Both the position numbers and the translations under genes were made by a program. The notes beneath the pieces are model-generated. The model ran no database searches, was not told the DNA's origin, and saw only the letters and a program-made list of their open reading frames with translations. A DNA stretch of 64,000 nt from Pseudomonadota bacterium (GTDB taxonomy: Bacteria > Desulfobacterota > Binatia > Binatales > Binataceae). The stretch is taken from the NCBI GenBank assembly GCA_021323675.1, contig JAJPKP010000086.1:1-64000 (forward strand). The letters are read 5' to 3'. How positions within the stretch are numbered: the first letter of the stretch is position 1; the number at the start of each line of letters is the position of its first letter. Positions 43,442-52,830 of this stretch are shown in pieces.

Positions 43442-46402
43442 ATGGCTGAAGAAAAGGCTTACCGATTCGCACCCTTCAGGCTTGACCCCGCGAACTGGAG
43501 GTTGCGCAAAAACAACGAGTTTCGCGCGCTCAGGCCAAAGACCTTCGCAATCCTGCGCCATCTTCTCGACAACGCCGGCCGGCTCGTCACCAAGGACGAT
43601 CTTCTCCGCACGGTATGGCCGGGAGTTAAGGTTGAAAACTCGGCCCTGCGCGTCTGCATGAACGAATTGCGCCAGGTGCTCGAGGACGATCCGCATCGCC
43701 CGCGCTTCGTCGAAACCGTGCATCGCCTCGGCTATCGCTTCATTGCTTCGGTCGATCTGTCCGACGAGGAAGAGGACGAACCGGCGCACTTCGCGCGCCC
43801 GCAGCCGATCGTCGTCGGGCGCGATGCGGAAGTGGCGCGCCTGCTTGAATCGTGGGAGCGGGCGCTCAGCGGAACGCAGCAGGTCGTGTTTATTGCCGGT
43901 GAGCCGGGCGTCGGCAAAACCACCCTGGTCGACAAATTTCTTGCCATGCCGCTCGCGTCAGGATTCGCCCGGATCGGCCGCGGACAGTGCGCCGATCAAT
44001 ACGGCAACGGCGAGGCGTATCTTCCCGTGTTCGAGGCGATCGCCACGATATGCAACGGGCGCAAGGGCAAAGACGCGCGCAGAATACTGATGCGCGAAGC
44101 TCCCGACTGGAGCGCCCAGATGCCCTGGCTGCGCAGTGTCGATGGCCCGAATAACGGCGCTCCGGCGCGGCAGCCGTCGCAGGCGCGGATGCTCCGCGAG
44201 CTTGCCGTGGCGCTCGCCACGATCGCTTCCGCGCGGCCGGTCGTGCTGGTATTCGAAGATCTCCATCTGAGCGATCGCGCCACGGCGGAAGCGATCGCCT
44301 ATCTTGCCAAGCGGCGCGACCCGGTGCGGCTAATGATAGTGGGGACCTACCGCAGCGCCGGGACACGGCGCGACCCCGCGCGGCTGGCCGCGATGGCGCG
44401 CGATCTGCGCGATCGCGGGCAATGCCAAATCCTGCGGCTCAGCGGCCTTAAGGAAGCCGACGTCGCCGACTATCTTCATCGCCGCGTCGACCGGCCGCTG
44501 TCGCCAAAGCTGGCCGCCCAGGTCCATCGCCGGACCGGCGGCAATCCGCTGTTCATGGCCGCGCTCGTCGATCACCTCGAATCATCGGGCGCAACCGCGC
44601 GGTCATGGCCCGACGATCTTCGCGAGCTTGGCGTGCCGGACAACGTGCACGCGATGATCGAACACCAAATCGATGAACTGCCCGAAGAAGATCGAAGAAT
44701 CTTGAAGCTGGCCAGCGTCGCCGGCGCCGCGAACTTTGAATTTTCGTCGGCGGAATTGGCGGCAGCCTGTGGCGATGAAAGTGAGCCGGAAAACCAGGAC
44801 ACAATCGAAGAGCGATGCCAGGACTTGACGCGACGCGTGGGCTTTCTTCTGGCCGCGGACGTCGCGCGATGGCCCGATGGTACGGTTTCGGCGGGCTATT
44901 TGTTCGGCCACGCGCTTTACCAGGAAGTTCTCTACGCGATGATGAGCGGCGGGCAGCGCGCGCGGGCTCATCTGCGAATCGCACACCGGCTCGAAGCGGC
45001 GTACGGCGCCCAAGCCGGCAGAATCGCGACGCAACTTGCGATGCACTTCGAACGGGGTGGCGATCCGTTCCGTGCCGCGGAAAATTTGAATAACGACGCC
45101 GATACCGCGCTCAGCCGCGGCGCTCCGCTCGAGGCGCTGGCTCAAATCGAGAAGGCCCTGGGGCTGCTCAAGCTGGTTCCCCGCGATCATGACCGCGCGC
45201 GCCTCGAGCTGCGCCTGGAAGCCACTCGATCGCAGGGCTTGGTCATGGGCCGGTTTTCGCGTCCGAAGATCGAAGCGACCGTGCGGCGCATCGGCGACCT
45301 GGTTGACGAAGTCGGCAATTGGGCGGTGCCGCTTCTGGTGATTCAAGGCGTCACCAAGCTGGCGATTTCGCCAATGGAAAGCCGGGCGTGCGAGGTCCTG
45401 ATCACGGCGGCACTGCGCCGGGCGGAATCGGAATCGCACGGGGCGCAGGCAGCGGAACTGGTGCCGCTGCAATCCTTCGCGCATATGGCGTTGAGCACGG
45501 CCTGCATCGTTCAGGGCAAATACCACGAGGCGGCATTCCACGCCCGGCGCGCCATCGAAACTTACAACCCCGCCTACCAGTCGCCGTCGAGCGACTCCAG
45601 GGTTCACGCGCTTGCGGAATACGCGGTCGCGCAGTGGACCTTGGGCTATGCCGATGAGGCGCGCAGGCTGATGCTCGAAGCGATAGCGGCGGGAGAAAAA
45701 ACCGGCAACGCGAATGCATTGGCTTTCGCGATCTCGCGCGCCGCCACTATCTGCGCGTTCAACCGCCAGCCGAAGGAACAACTCGCCTTTGCCGAGCGGC
45801 TCGTAGCTTTCACCGCCGACAAGGACGTTGAACCATGGCATTCGTGGGGATTGTTTTTGCGCGGATCGGCGCGAGAGCAGATGGGAGAAGTGAACGAAGG
45901 ATACCGAATCATGCGTTCGGCTCTTGCCGCCCTGGAATCGGGTGACGCGAACCATCCGCCAACCATCACCACCCACGCCCGCGCATCGCTCCGATACACC
46001 GAGGTCGCAGCCGGACTGCTTCGCGCACATCAAGGAATGCGCGACGTGCAGGAAGTGATCGATGAATGCATACAGACCGGATCAGTCGGGTTGCTGGCCG
46101 ATCTTTATCGGCTGATGGGCCTGCTCGCGCTGCTCAAGGAAAATCCGGATCGCGCGCCGGAAGTCGAAGCGGAAGGTTTTTTTCGCAAAGCCATAGCCAC
46201 CGCGCGCAGCCAGGGCGCCATCTCGCTCGAACTGCTCGCGGCCCTCGATCTCGGCAGGATGCTGCGACGCCAGGGCAAGACAGCCGAAGCGCGCAGGATC
46301 CTGTCCTCGATACTCCGGCGTTTCGCGGAGGGACACGACACGCCCAACCTGAACGATGCCCAGGGCTTGCTGGATGAGTTGCAAACCGGCGCGACGCGCT
46401 AA
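43442..46402 (+). CDS. Winged-helix AAA ATPase regulator with TPR-type repeats
   Basis: 986-residue one-component regulator. Residues 5-102 form an OmpR/PhoB winged helix (FAPFRLDPANWRLRKN, LLRTVWPGVKVENSALRVCMNELRQVLEDD and HRLGYRFIA). The AAA_16 domain has Walker A GEPGVGKT at 153-160 and Walker B VVLVFEDLH about 255. From residue 520 the chain is helical tandem repeats (TPR-like), with an FERGGDPFRAAENLNNDADTALSRGAP segment. Such CadC-like ATPase regulators are common in deltaproteobacteria and acidobacteria and probably integrate a signal through ATP-driven assembly. It is divergent from the ABM-porin operon, its likely target. The stop overlaps the ETF stop by four bases. Confidence 0.85.
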   Translation: MAEEKAYRFAPFRLDPANWRLRKNNEFRALRPKTFAILRHLLDNAGRLVTKDDLLRTVWPGVKVENSALRVCMNELRQVLEDDPHRPRFVETVHRLGYRFIASVDLSDEEEDEPAHFARPQPIVVGRDAEVARLLESWERALSGTQQVVFIAGEPGVGKTTLVDKFLAMPLASGFARIGRGQCADQYGNGEAYLPVFEAIATICNGRKGKDARRILMREAPDWSAQMPWLRSVDGPNNGAPARQPSQARMLRELAVALATIASARPVVLVFEDLHLSDRATAEAIAYLAKRRDPVRLMIVGTYRSAGTRRDPARLAAMARDLRDRGQCQILRLSGLKEADVADYLHRRVDRPLSPKLAAQVHRRTGGNPLFMAALVDHLESSGATARSWPDDLRELGVPDNVHAMIEHQIDELPEEDRRILKLASVAGAANFEFSSAELAAACGDESEPENQDTIEERCQDLTRRVGFLLAADVARWPDGTVSAGYLFGHALYQEVLYAMMSGGQRARAHLRIAHRLEAAYGAQAGRIATQLAMHFERGGDPFRAAENLNNDADTALSRGAPLEALAQIEKALGLLKLVPRDHDRARLELRLEATRSQGLVMGRFSRPKIEATVRRIGDLVDEVGNWAVPLLVIQGVTKLAISPMESRACEVLITAALRRAESESHGAQAAELVPLQSFAHMALSTACIVQGKYHEAAFHARRAIETYNPAYQSPSSDSRVHALAEYAVAQWTLGYADEARRLMLEAIAAGEKTGNANALAFAISRAATICAFNRQPKEQLAFAERLVAFTADKDVEPWHSWGLFLRGSAREQMGEVNEGYRIMRSALAALESGDANHPPTITTHARASLRYTEVAAGLLRAHQGMRDVQEVIDECIQTGSVGLLADLYRLMGLLALLKENPDRAPEVEAEGFFRKAIATARSQGAISLELLAALDLGRMLRRQGKTAEARRILSSILRRFAEGHDTPNLNDAQGLLDELQTGATR

Positions 46403-48225
46403 CCTCGCAGCCGGTTTCTGAACGCTTCTTTCAGCGCAGGCAGGACCGCTGCCCAGTCCGCGACGATTCCGAAGTTGGCGCGCTCGAAGATTACCGCCTC
46501 CGGATCGTTGTTGATCGCCACCACTGTCTCAGCGCGTTTGATTCCGACCGTATGATTCGGCACCCCGCGAATTCCGATCGAAATGTACAGGCGCGGATCG
46601 ATCGCCTTGCCGGTCAGGCCCACCTGTAGCTGGCGCGGAACCCATCCGGCGTCCGTCACGCGCCGCGTCGCGCATAGAGCGGCGTGCAGGATGCGCGCGA
46701 AGTCGGCTGCCTGCGCAACCCCTTCTGGTCCTCCCACTCCGGTGCCCACCCCCACCACCACTTCGGCTCCTTCCAAAGGCTCGATCGTTTCATCGAGCAG
46801 CGAATGCCGCGCGATGAGACGGCTGAGCGGCTTGGACACCTGCGGTGCGACGGTCTCGACCACGGCATCCCGCTCGCCGCAGGGCTCGGCAAGTTCCAGG
46901 ACTCCCTGGCGCACCGTCGCCATCTGCGGGTAAGTCTTCGACAGAATCGGAGCGACGACATTGCCGCCAAAGGCCGGCTTGAGAGCGACCATGCGATTTT
47001 GCTCGTCGATCTCGAATCCGATTGCGTCTCCCGTGAGTCCGAGCCCAAGACGCGCCGCCAGCCTCGGACCCCAATCGCGCCCGCGCTCGCTTGCCGCCAG
47101 GAGCAATCCCCAGGGCGTCCGTTCGCGGACCAGTTGCGCGACGGCGGCGGCAAGACTGTCGGGCGAGTAGGATTCAAGGTCCGGATGGTCCAGCACGATT
47201 ATGCGATCAGCGCCGTAACTAGCGAGGAGACCGGCGTGATCGCCAAACGCTTTCGGAAATCCGATCGCGACCACAGCGGCGCCCAGAGAGCTCGCCAGGC
47301 GATCGGCGGCGGAAAGAAGCTCCAGCGATCCGTGAGTGACGCGGCCCTTCAGATCTGTTTCGCAGACGATCCAGATGTCCCGATTGCGCGAGCTCGGGCG
47401 AATTGCGGGCGCGATGGCGCGGCGGAGTCTCTTTCTCGGCGCAAGCGCCCCGATCTTGTCCAGTTCCTCGATCAATTCCGCCGCGGCGCGCTCAGGATTC
47501 GCCGCATCGATAAACCTGCACTCGGTTTTCGGATTCTGCTGAAAGCGGACTTCCTGGACCCAGGTAGGTGAACCTTCAAAGCCGAAGGCGTTCGGCGCGG
47601 CATTCAACTCGCCCGCTCGCACCACCTGGATAGGTTTGCTTTTGGCGGCGTCCTGCGCGCCCGGCTTCATCTTGATCGGCTGCGCGACACGTTCGGCACA
47701 GGTAAGCACCGCCGGCATCTGCGTCTCGATCTCGTCGTACCCTTCGTCGCTTTCGCGCTCCGCGCGAATCGTGCGCCCTTCGATCTGGAGCTTGCGCACG
47801 CCGGTGACCTGAGCCGCGGCGATAAGTTCGGCGATTTCGGGACCGACCTGCGCCGTTTCAGCATCGAGCGAATACTTGCCGAGCAGGATCAGGTCGTAGC
47901 TGCCGCGCGCAAGCCAGGTCGCCAGCGCCCGCGCGGTCGCCAGCGTGTCCGATCCGGCAAAGGCGCGATCCTCAAGATGCACGGCGTGGTCCATGCCCAT
48001 GGCCAGCGCGTCGACCAGCGCCTGGCGCGCCTGCGGAGGACCCATTGTCACGACAGTAGCTTCGCCGCCGTGGCGACTTTTCAGTTCGACCGCGAGCGAG
48101 ATCGCGCGCAGATCGAAGGCGCTGATCACCGCCGGCCCGTCGCGCTTGATGGTCTTGGTTTCAGCATCGAAGTTTGCGTCTTCGATGAGGGGAATCTGCT
48201 TGATGCAAACGGCGATTTTGAGCAC
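46399..48225 (-). CDS. Electron transfer flavoprotein, beta-alpha fusion
   Basis: 608 residues. The N-terminal ~255 form a complete EtfB: LKIAVCIKQIPLI, DLRAISLAVELK, VVTMGPPQARQALVDALAMGMDHAVHL, YDLILLGKYSLDAETAQVGPEIAELI and KTKPIQVVRA-like end. From about 290 follows EtfA: IWIVCETDLKGRVTHGSLELLSAADRLA, then the C-terminal FAD domain with VTDAGWVPRQLQVGLTGKAIDPRLYISIGIRGVPNHTVG and VAINNDPEAVIFERANFGIVAD. The usual GGRG FAD loop is VGVGTGVGG, and TGK reads LTGK. ETF normally passes electrons from acyl-CoA dehydrogenases to the quinone pool. GTG 48225 follows AGGAGAAG. The two halves are usually separate proteins. Confidence 0.92.
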   Translation of the reverse strand: MLKIAVCIKQIPLIEDANFDAETKTIKRDGPAVISAFDLRAISLAVELKSRHGGEATVVTMGPPQARQALVDALAMGMDHAVHLEDRAFAGSDTLATARALATWLARGSYDLILLGKYSLDAETAQVGPEIAELIAAAQVTGVRKLQIEGRTIRAERESDEGYDEIETQMPAVLTCAERVAQPIKMKPGAQDAAKSKPIQVVRAGELNAAPNAFGFEGSPTWVQEVRFQQNPKTECRFIDAANPERAAAELIEELDKIGALAPRKRLRRAIAPAIRPSSRNRDIWIVCETDLKGRVTHGSLELLSAADRLASSLGAAVVAIGFPKAFGDHAGLLASYGADRIIVLDHPDLESYSPDSLAAAVAQLVRERTPWGLLLAASERGRDWGPRLAARLGLGLTGDAIGFEIDEQNRMVALKPAFGGNVVAPILSKTYPQMATVRQGVLELAEPCGERDAVVETVAPQVSKPLSRLIARHSLLDETIEPLEGAEVVVGVGTGVGGPEGVAQAADFARILHAALCATRRVTDAGWVPRQLQVGLTGKAIDPRLYISIGIRGVPNHTVGIKRAETVVAINNDPEAVIFERANFGIVADWAAVLPALKEAFRNRLRG

Positions 48226-48322
48226 GAGCTTCTCCTGTGGCGTCGAGGCTAGTCGAGGGCGCGGCGGCGATGCAACAAACCCCACTTACGAGCGCGCGGC
48301 CGATCGGTTAACGTTCGCGAGG

Positions 48323-49201
48323 ATGGCTCGCGCGCAAAAATCCGCACGTCTCGCGATCGCCGCAATCGCAAGCCTGGTGCTGTTGGGGCCGAGGATTGCC
48401 TCCGGCGCCGAGCGGATTGTTTCGCTCACTCCCTCGGTTACGGAGATTCTGTTCGCGCTCGGAGCCGGAAGCGAAGTAGTCGGCGTTTCGCAGTACTGCG
48501 ATTATCCTCCGGCGGCGACCCGCCTGCCGCAGGTGGGATCTTTTCTGACCCCAAACATTGAAGCCATCGTCGCTCTTCATCCTACGTTGATAATCGGTAT
48601 TGGCTTGTCGTCCGAATTGCGCGAAATTCGTGCGCTCAAGGAATTGGGCTGTTCGATAATGACCATTCAGGACGACTCTGTCGCACAGATCGAGGACAGC
48701 ATCCGCGCGATTGGCGATCGAATCGGGCGAGCGGATGCGGCTCGAACCCTGCTCGCGGGACTGAATGCGCAGATCGCGGACGTTCAAAGGCGGGTCGCCG
48801 CCACGCGCAAGGCGCGGGTGCTGATGCTGGTCGGGCACGAGCCGCTCATCGCCGTCGGGCCGGGAACTTTCCTTGACGATCTGCTGAAGCTCGCCAATTC
48901 CGACAACATCGCGGATTCCACCGCGCAGCAATGGCCGAAGCTGGGAATCGAATTCGTAATCGCGATGCGGCCGGAGGTGATCCTTGACGGCCAGATGGGC
49001 ACCGACCCTGCCGCTCCCGCGCGCTTCTGGGAGAAATTTCCCTCCATACCCGCCGTCCGAAACCATCGCGTTTACGGATATCCCGGTGACCCAATCCTGC
49101 ACGCCGGCCCCCGTATCGGCGTCTCGCTCAAGATGCTTGCGGCGATGATTCATCCCGATGCCTTCGGTCAGGGCCCGGCCGGCGAGGATCTGACTCGATG
49201 A
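48323..49201 (+). CDS. Periplasmic cobalamin-type ABC binding protein (BtuF-like)
   Basis: 292-residue class III substrate-binding protein. A basic start and hydrophobic segment (ARLAIAAIASLVLLGPRIASGA) form a signal peptide, with the mature chain beginning near ERIVSLTPSVTEILFALG, the BtuF-type N-lobe signature. VGVSQYCDYPPAATRLPQVGSFLTPNIEAIVALHPTLII follows. The ligand is probably a cobalamin or siderophore. Its frame continues upstream across the divergent ETF gene, but ATG 48323 is the sensible start. The stop overlaps the permease ATG by four bases. Confidence 0.86.
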   Translation: MARAQKSARLAIAAIASLVLLGPRIASGAERIVSLTPSVTEILFALGAGSEVVGVSQYCDYPPAATRLPQVGSFLTPNIEAIVALHPTLIIGIGLSSELREIRALKELGCSIMTIQDDSVAQIEDSIRAIGDRIGRADAARTLLAGLNAQIADVQRRVAATRKARVLMLVGHEPLIAVGPGTFLDDLLKLANSDNIADSTAQQWPKLGIEFVIAMRPEVILDGQMGTDPAAPARFWEKFPSIPAVRNHRVYGYPGDPILHAGPRIGVSLKMLAAMIHPDAFGQGPAGEDLTR

Positions 49202-50244
49202 TCACCGACGCTACCGGCGCACGCGATCTCGCCGGCGCATACCTGACCCGCGCGCGACTGACCCTCGTGCTGGTCCTGCTCACCGGCCTTTTGGCGATCG
49301 CGATGCTGATAGCGGCGGCGTTCGGCAGCGTGCACATCAGCCTCGCGCGAGCATTCGCCGATCCGTCCAGTCCGGACCATGCGATTTTTTTCGCCGCGCG
49401 CCTGCCGCGCCTTGCGATGGCGGTGGTTGTCGGCGCGGTGCTCGCCACCGTGGGAGCCGCGCTGCAGGCGCTGGTGCGCAATCCTCTGGCGGAGGGCGGA
49501 ATTCTGGGTATTTCCGGGGGCGGCGCACTCGGCGCGATTGTCGCGCTGGTGTTTCTTTCCCGCATCGGAGGCCCGGAAACGACCGTGGTCCCGCTGATTG
49601 CGTTTGGCGCCGCATTGCTCTCGACCGTCGCGGTTTACCGGCTGTCAGAAGTTGACGGCCAGCTCGAGCCGTTTACGCTGTTGCTGGTCGGAGTCATCTT
49701 CAATGCCTTCTGGGGCGCCGCGATCATGCTGGTGAACAGCGTGGTCAACTTCTATTACGCGCATACGATTTTGTTCTGGTTGATGGGCAGCCTGGAAGCG
49801 CCCACCTGGCACGAAGTGGAACTGGTCGGAGCCTTGGGCCTTGCGGGATTCGCCGCGCTGGCCTGGCACGCGCGCGACATGAATCTGCTCAGCCTGGGCG
49901 ATGAAGCAGCGGGGGAGCTGGGGGTGAACGTGGATGGCCTGCGCCGCCTGATCTTCATCGCCACCTCGCTGATGGTCGGGGCGGTGGTTTCGGTAAGCGG
50001 GATTATCGCGTTTGTGGGCCTGATCGTCCCGCACGTTCTGCGCCTGGCATTCGGATCCGACCATCGCCTGCTGCTGCCGGCTTCTCTCATCGGCGGCGCG
50101 GCCTTCATGGTGATCGCGGATCTGATCGCCCGGGTGGCGATCTCGCCGGCCGAGATTCCGGTCGGCGCGATTACGGCGCTGTTCGGGGGCCCCTTCTTTG
50201 TCTACATGCTGCGGCGCGAGGGCGGAAAGCCGCTGGGGCTATGA
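49198..50244 (+). CDS. ABC transporter permease, FecCD/BtuC family
   Basis: 348-residue inner-membrane protein with about ten helices. The FecCD signatures are RLPRLAMAVVVGAVLATVGAALQALVRNPLAEGGILGISGGGALGA and LGDEAAGELGVNVDGLRR, with GLIVPHVLRLAFGSDHRLLLPAS near the end. It is the pore subunit, working as a dimer with the ATPase below. Starts at ATG 49198 inside the BtuF-like stop; its own stop overlaps the ATPase start by four bases. Substrate is set by the binding protein. Confidence 0.92.
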   Translation: MITDATGARDLAGAYLTRARLTLVLVLLTGLLAIAMLIAAAFGSVHISLARAFADPSSPDHAIFFAARLPRLAMAVVVGAVLATVGAALQALVRNPLAEGGILGISGGGALGAIVALVFLSRIGGPETTVVPLIAFGAALLSTVAVYRLSEVDGQLEPFTLLLVGVIFNAFWGAAIMLVNSVVNFYYAHTILFWLMGSLEAPTWHEVELVGALGLAGFAALAWHARDMNLLSLGDEAAGELGVNVDGLRRLIFIATSLMVGAVVSVSGIIAFVGLIVPHVLRLAFGSDHRLLLPASLIGGAAFMVIADLIARVAISPAEIPVGAITALFGGPFFVYMLRREGGKPLGL

Positions 50245-51059
50245 CGATCCGCGCGGCCTCCGATTCATCTCCCCTTCGCGCTCGCGATCTGCACGCGGGC
50301 TACACCGGGGTGCCCGTTCTGCACGGCGTTTCGCTGGAGGCGGGCCGGGGAGAAGTGCTCGCGATCGTCGGTCCCAACGGAAGCGGAAAATCCACTCTGC
50401 TGAAGGTGCTCGGCGGCACGATGCGGCCGTCGCGCGGAAGCGTCGAGTTCGAGGGGCGCGATCTCCACTCGCTCGACCGCCGCTACCTCGCGCGCCGGAT
50501 CGCGACGGTTGCGCAGGAGAACACGGTGGCGTTCCGCTTCACGGTCCTCGAGATAGTCCTGATGGGCCGGGCGCCGCATCTGGGTGCGTTCAGGTTCGAG
50601 AGCCGCCGCGACCTGGAAATCGCGCAGGCGGCGCTCGAGCGCTTCGATCTTTTGCCGCTGGCCCATCGCCATATCGAAGAATTGTCGGGCGGCGAACGAA
50701 AACGAGTGTTCCTCGCGCGCGCCTTGACCCAGGAGCCGCAGGTGATGCTTCTGGATGAACCCACGGCGTTTCTCGACCTCAAGCACGTGGTTGGAATTTT
50801 CACCCGCTTTCGGGAACTGGCGGTATCGCGCGGCCTGGCGGTAGTCGCGACCCTGCACGATCTGAACGCCGCCGCGGCGTACGCCGACAGGATCATGTTG
50901 CTCAAGGAAGGCGCGGTCCTCGGATACGGAAAGCCCGCGGAGGTACTGACTGAAGAGAAACTGCGGCTGGTTTACGAAACCGAGATCTACGTGGGAAAAA
51001 ATCCGATCACCGGCGCGCTCGCGATCCTTCCCGCCAGCGGCTCGGCTCATCGCGGATGA
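50241..51059 (+). CDS. ABC transporter ATP-binding protein, BtuD/FecE type
   Basis: 272 residues. Walker A GPNGSGKST (about 44-52), signature ELSGGERKRV, Walker B VMLLDEPTAFLD and the H-loop TLHDLNAA are all intact. It powers the permease encoded just upstream, forming a cobalamin- or siderophore-type importer with the periplasmic protein. The ATG overlaps the permease stop. Its stop is 63 bases before the HAD hydrolase gene, so the operon may continue. Confidence 0.93.
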   Translation: MTIRAASDSSPLRARDLHAGYTGVPVLHGVSLEAGRGEVLAIVGPNGSGKSTLLKVLGGTMRPSRGSVEFEGRDLHSLDRRYLARRIATVAQENTVAFRFTVLEIVLMGRAPHLGAFRFESRRDLEIAQAALERFDLLPLAHRHIEELSGGERKRVFLARALTQEPQVMLLDEPTAFLDLKHVVGIFTRFRELAVSRGLAVVATLHDLNAAAAYADRIMLLKEGAVLGYGKPAEVLTEEKLRLVYETEIYVGKNPITGALAILPASGSAHRG

Positions 51060-51122
51060 GCGCGGCGCGGACGGCAACGCCACCGATTGCTAGGACCGTC
51101 TCCCGCCGTTACCCTTGAAGCG

Positions 51123-51830
51123 ATGGGCGGACTACGCGCTGCGGAATCGCTGAATCTGATCTTTGACGCCGACGACACGCTTTGGGATTCCAACATCCAT
51201 TTTCTCGAAGCACTCGATGATTTCATCGAGGCCTGCGCGCGATCCGGCGTGACGGCGCAGGCCAACCAAATCAAGGCCGCAATCCGCGACGCGGAACTCG
51301 ACCTGATTCAGACCGTCGGCTATGGCCGCAAGCCGTACGTACTCGCGCTTCACAACGCCGCCGATGCCCTTTCCGCCAACGGCAACAGCGAGCGGCTTCA
51401 CGCCGAAATCGATCGCATCGGCCGCCATCTGATCGATCGGCCCTGCGAACTGCTGCCGGGCGTGGAGGCAACTCTGCGCGATCTCGCGGATCGGCATCGC
51501 CTGATGCTCCTGACCAAGGGACAGCGCGACGAGCAGATGGCCAAGCTCCGGCGATCCGGGCTCACCCATCTCTTCGATCGCATCGAGACGCCGCACGAAA
51601 AGGACCTCGAGACCTACCGCCGCCTTATCCTTGAAGCCGATCTTCATCCCGAGCGCACGTGGATGATCGGCAACAGCCCGCGATCGGACATCAATCCCGC
51701 GGTTCGGGCCGGCCTGCGCGCGGTTTTCATTCCGCACACTCATACCTGGGAGCTGGAACACGAAGAGCGGATCGTGAGCGAACGGATTGTCGAACTGGAC
51801 GCCTTCCGCCGCTTGCTCGAATTGTTCTAG
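51123..51830 (+). CDS. HAD-superfamily hydrolase
   Basis: 235 residues from ATG 51123. Motif I is DADDTLWDS, with the nucleophile and acid-base aspartates (Asp18, Asp20 region). Motif II is LMLLTKGQRDEQ, the lysine of motif III is in ETPHEKDLETYR, and motif IV is IGNSPRSDINPAVRAG with its aspartate. The helical cap lies at about 28-100. It is a small-molecule phosphatase of the haloacid dehalogenase family; the TLW variant of motif I is common in uncharacterised phosphatases. Stop lies one base before the next ATG. Confidence 0.9.
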   Translation: MGGLRAAESLNLIFDADDTLWDSNIHFLEALDDFIEACARSGVTAQANQIKAAIRDAELDLIQTVGYGRKPYVLALHNAADALSANGNSERLHAEIDRIGRHLIDRPCELLPGVEATLRDLADRHRLMLLTKGQRDEQMAKLRRSGLTHLFDRIETPHEKDLETYRRLILEADLHPERTWMIGNSPRSDINPAVRAGLRAVFIPHTHTWELEHEERIVSERIVELDAFRRLLELF

Positions 51831-51831
51831 A

Positions 51832-52815
51832 ATGATGGACCCGATGCCTCAGGCGGAATTAATTGCCGACCGCCACCTTGAAACTGCGCCGGCGCGGCCG
51901 CGGCGCGGTCATCCTCCGTTGGCCCTGCGCCCGCTTCATCGCATGTGGCGCAGGACGATCGACGAAATCGAAGTCGCGCGTATCGACCTGCCGGTGCGAG
52001 GCCTCGCCGGAGCGCATCGCGGCGCGATCGCGTGCCAAATCAGCGACTTTCACGTGGACCGCGATGAGGACCTGGCGCGGCTGTTCCTGGCGGTCGAGGC
52101 GATCAACCGCGAGCATCCGGACCTGGTTTTTCTCACCGGAGACTATTTTTCCGGCCCGGACACGATGCATCGGTACATCGATGCGTTTCGCGGCGCGCTC
52201 CGGCATCTGAAGCCCCGAAGCGGCATCTTCGCCATCCTCGGCAACCACGATCACTGGTCGTCTTCCGATCGTGTCACCGACGCGCTGCATTCGGCCGGAG
52301 CGGAGGTGCTGATTAACCAAAGCCGCCGGGTGAACCTTCGGGGTTCGGAACTGGTAGTGGTGGGAATAGACGATCTATGGGCGCGGCGCGCGGAACCGGC
52401 GCGGGCCTTCAGCACCGTAAAACCGGAAGACACGACGATCGTCCTGGCCCACAATCCCGATACCGCCCTGTACGCCCGCCATCTGCGGCCCGGCGTGATG
52501 CTTTCCGGGCACACGCACGGCGGCGTGGTGCGAATTCCATACTACGGCTCGCCGCTCAGGTCGATTTTGAAGATCGGCAAGCGCTTCTACTCGGGCCTGA
52601 ATCGCTACGAAGACTTCTATATCTACACCAATCGCGGACTCGGCACTTTCTGGCTGCGCATTCGAATCAACTGCAGGCCGGAGGTGTCGCGGTTTGCGCT
52701 CGAGCCATTCTCCGAGATCTCTGCCGAAGCGCCCGAGCGTCCAGCCCGCGCGCGTCGAACCAGGAATCCCGCCAAGCCGCGCCGGATTGGCAAGCGGCGC
52801 CATCTTAACCACTAG
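51832..52815 (+). CDS. Metallophosphoesterase
   Basis: 327-residue calcineurin-like phosphoesterase. The metal ligands are in SDFHVD, LTGDYFSG, GNHDHW and GHTHGG, with His in VLAHNPD; spacing suits the YkuE/UDP-2,3-diacylglucosamine-type group. The tail is rich in Arg/Pro/Ala and probably disordered. ATG 51832 is used; ATG 51835 immediately follows. No signal peptide is evident, though the first 40 residues are basic. It is one base after the HAD gene stop. Confidence 0.88.
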   Translation: MMDPMPQAELIADRHLETAPARPRRGHPPLALRPLHRMWRRTIDEIEVARIDLPVRGLAGAHRGAIACQISDFHVDRDEDLARLFLAVEAINREHPDLVFLTGDYFSGPDTMHRYIDAFRGALRHLKPRSGIFAILGNHDHWSSSDRVTDALHSAGAEVLINQSRRVNLRGSELVVVGIDDLWARRAEPARAFSTVKPEDTTIVLAHNPDTALYARHLRPGVMLSGHTHGGVVRIPYYGSPLRSILKIGKRFYSGLNRYEDFYIYTNRGLGTFWLRIRINCRPEVSRFALEPFSEISAEAPERPARARRTRNPAKPRRIGKRRHLNH

Positions 52816-52830
52816 TCCGGAGAAGTCGCC

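Noticed and set aside
44603-46033. 476-codon open frame on the minus strand across the ATPase regulator
   Set aside because: Antisense shadow of the AAA/TPR region.
48226-48322. Cobalamin riboswitch before the BtuF-like gene
   Set aside because: The 97-base gap is too short and shows no B12-box.
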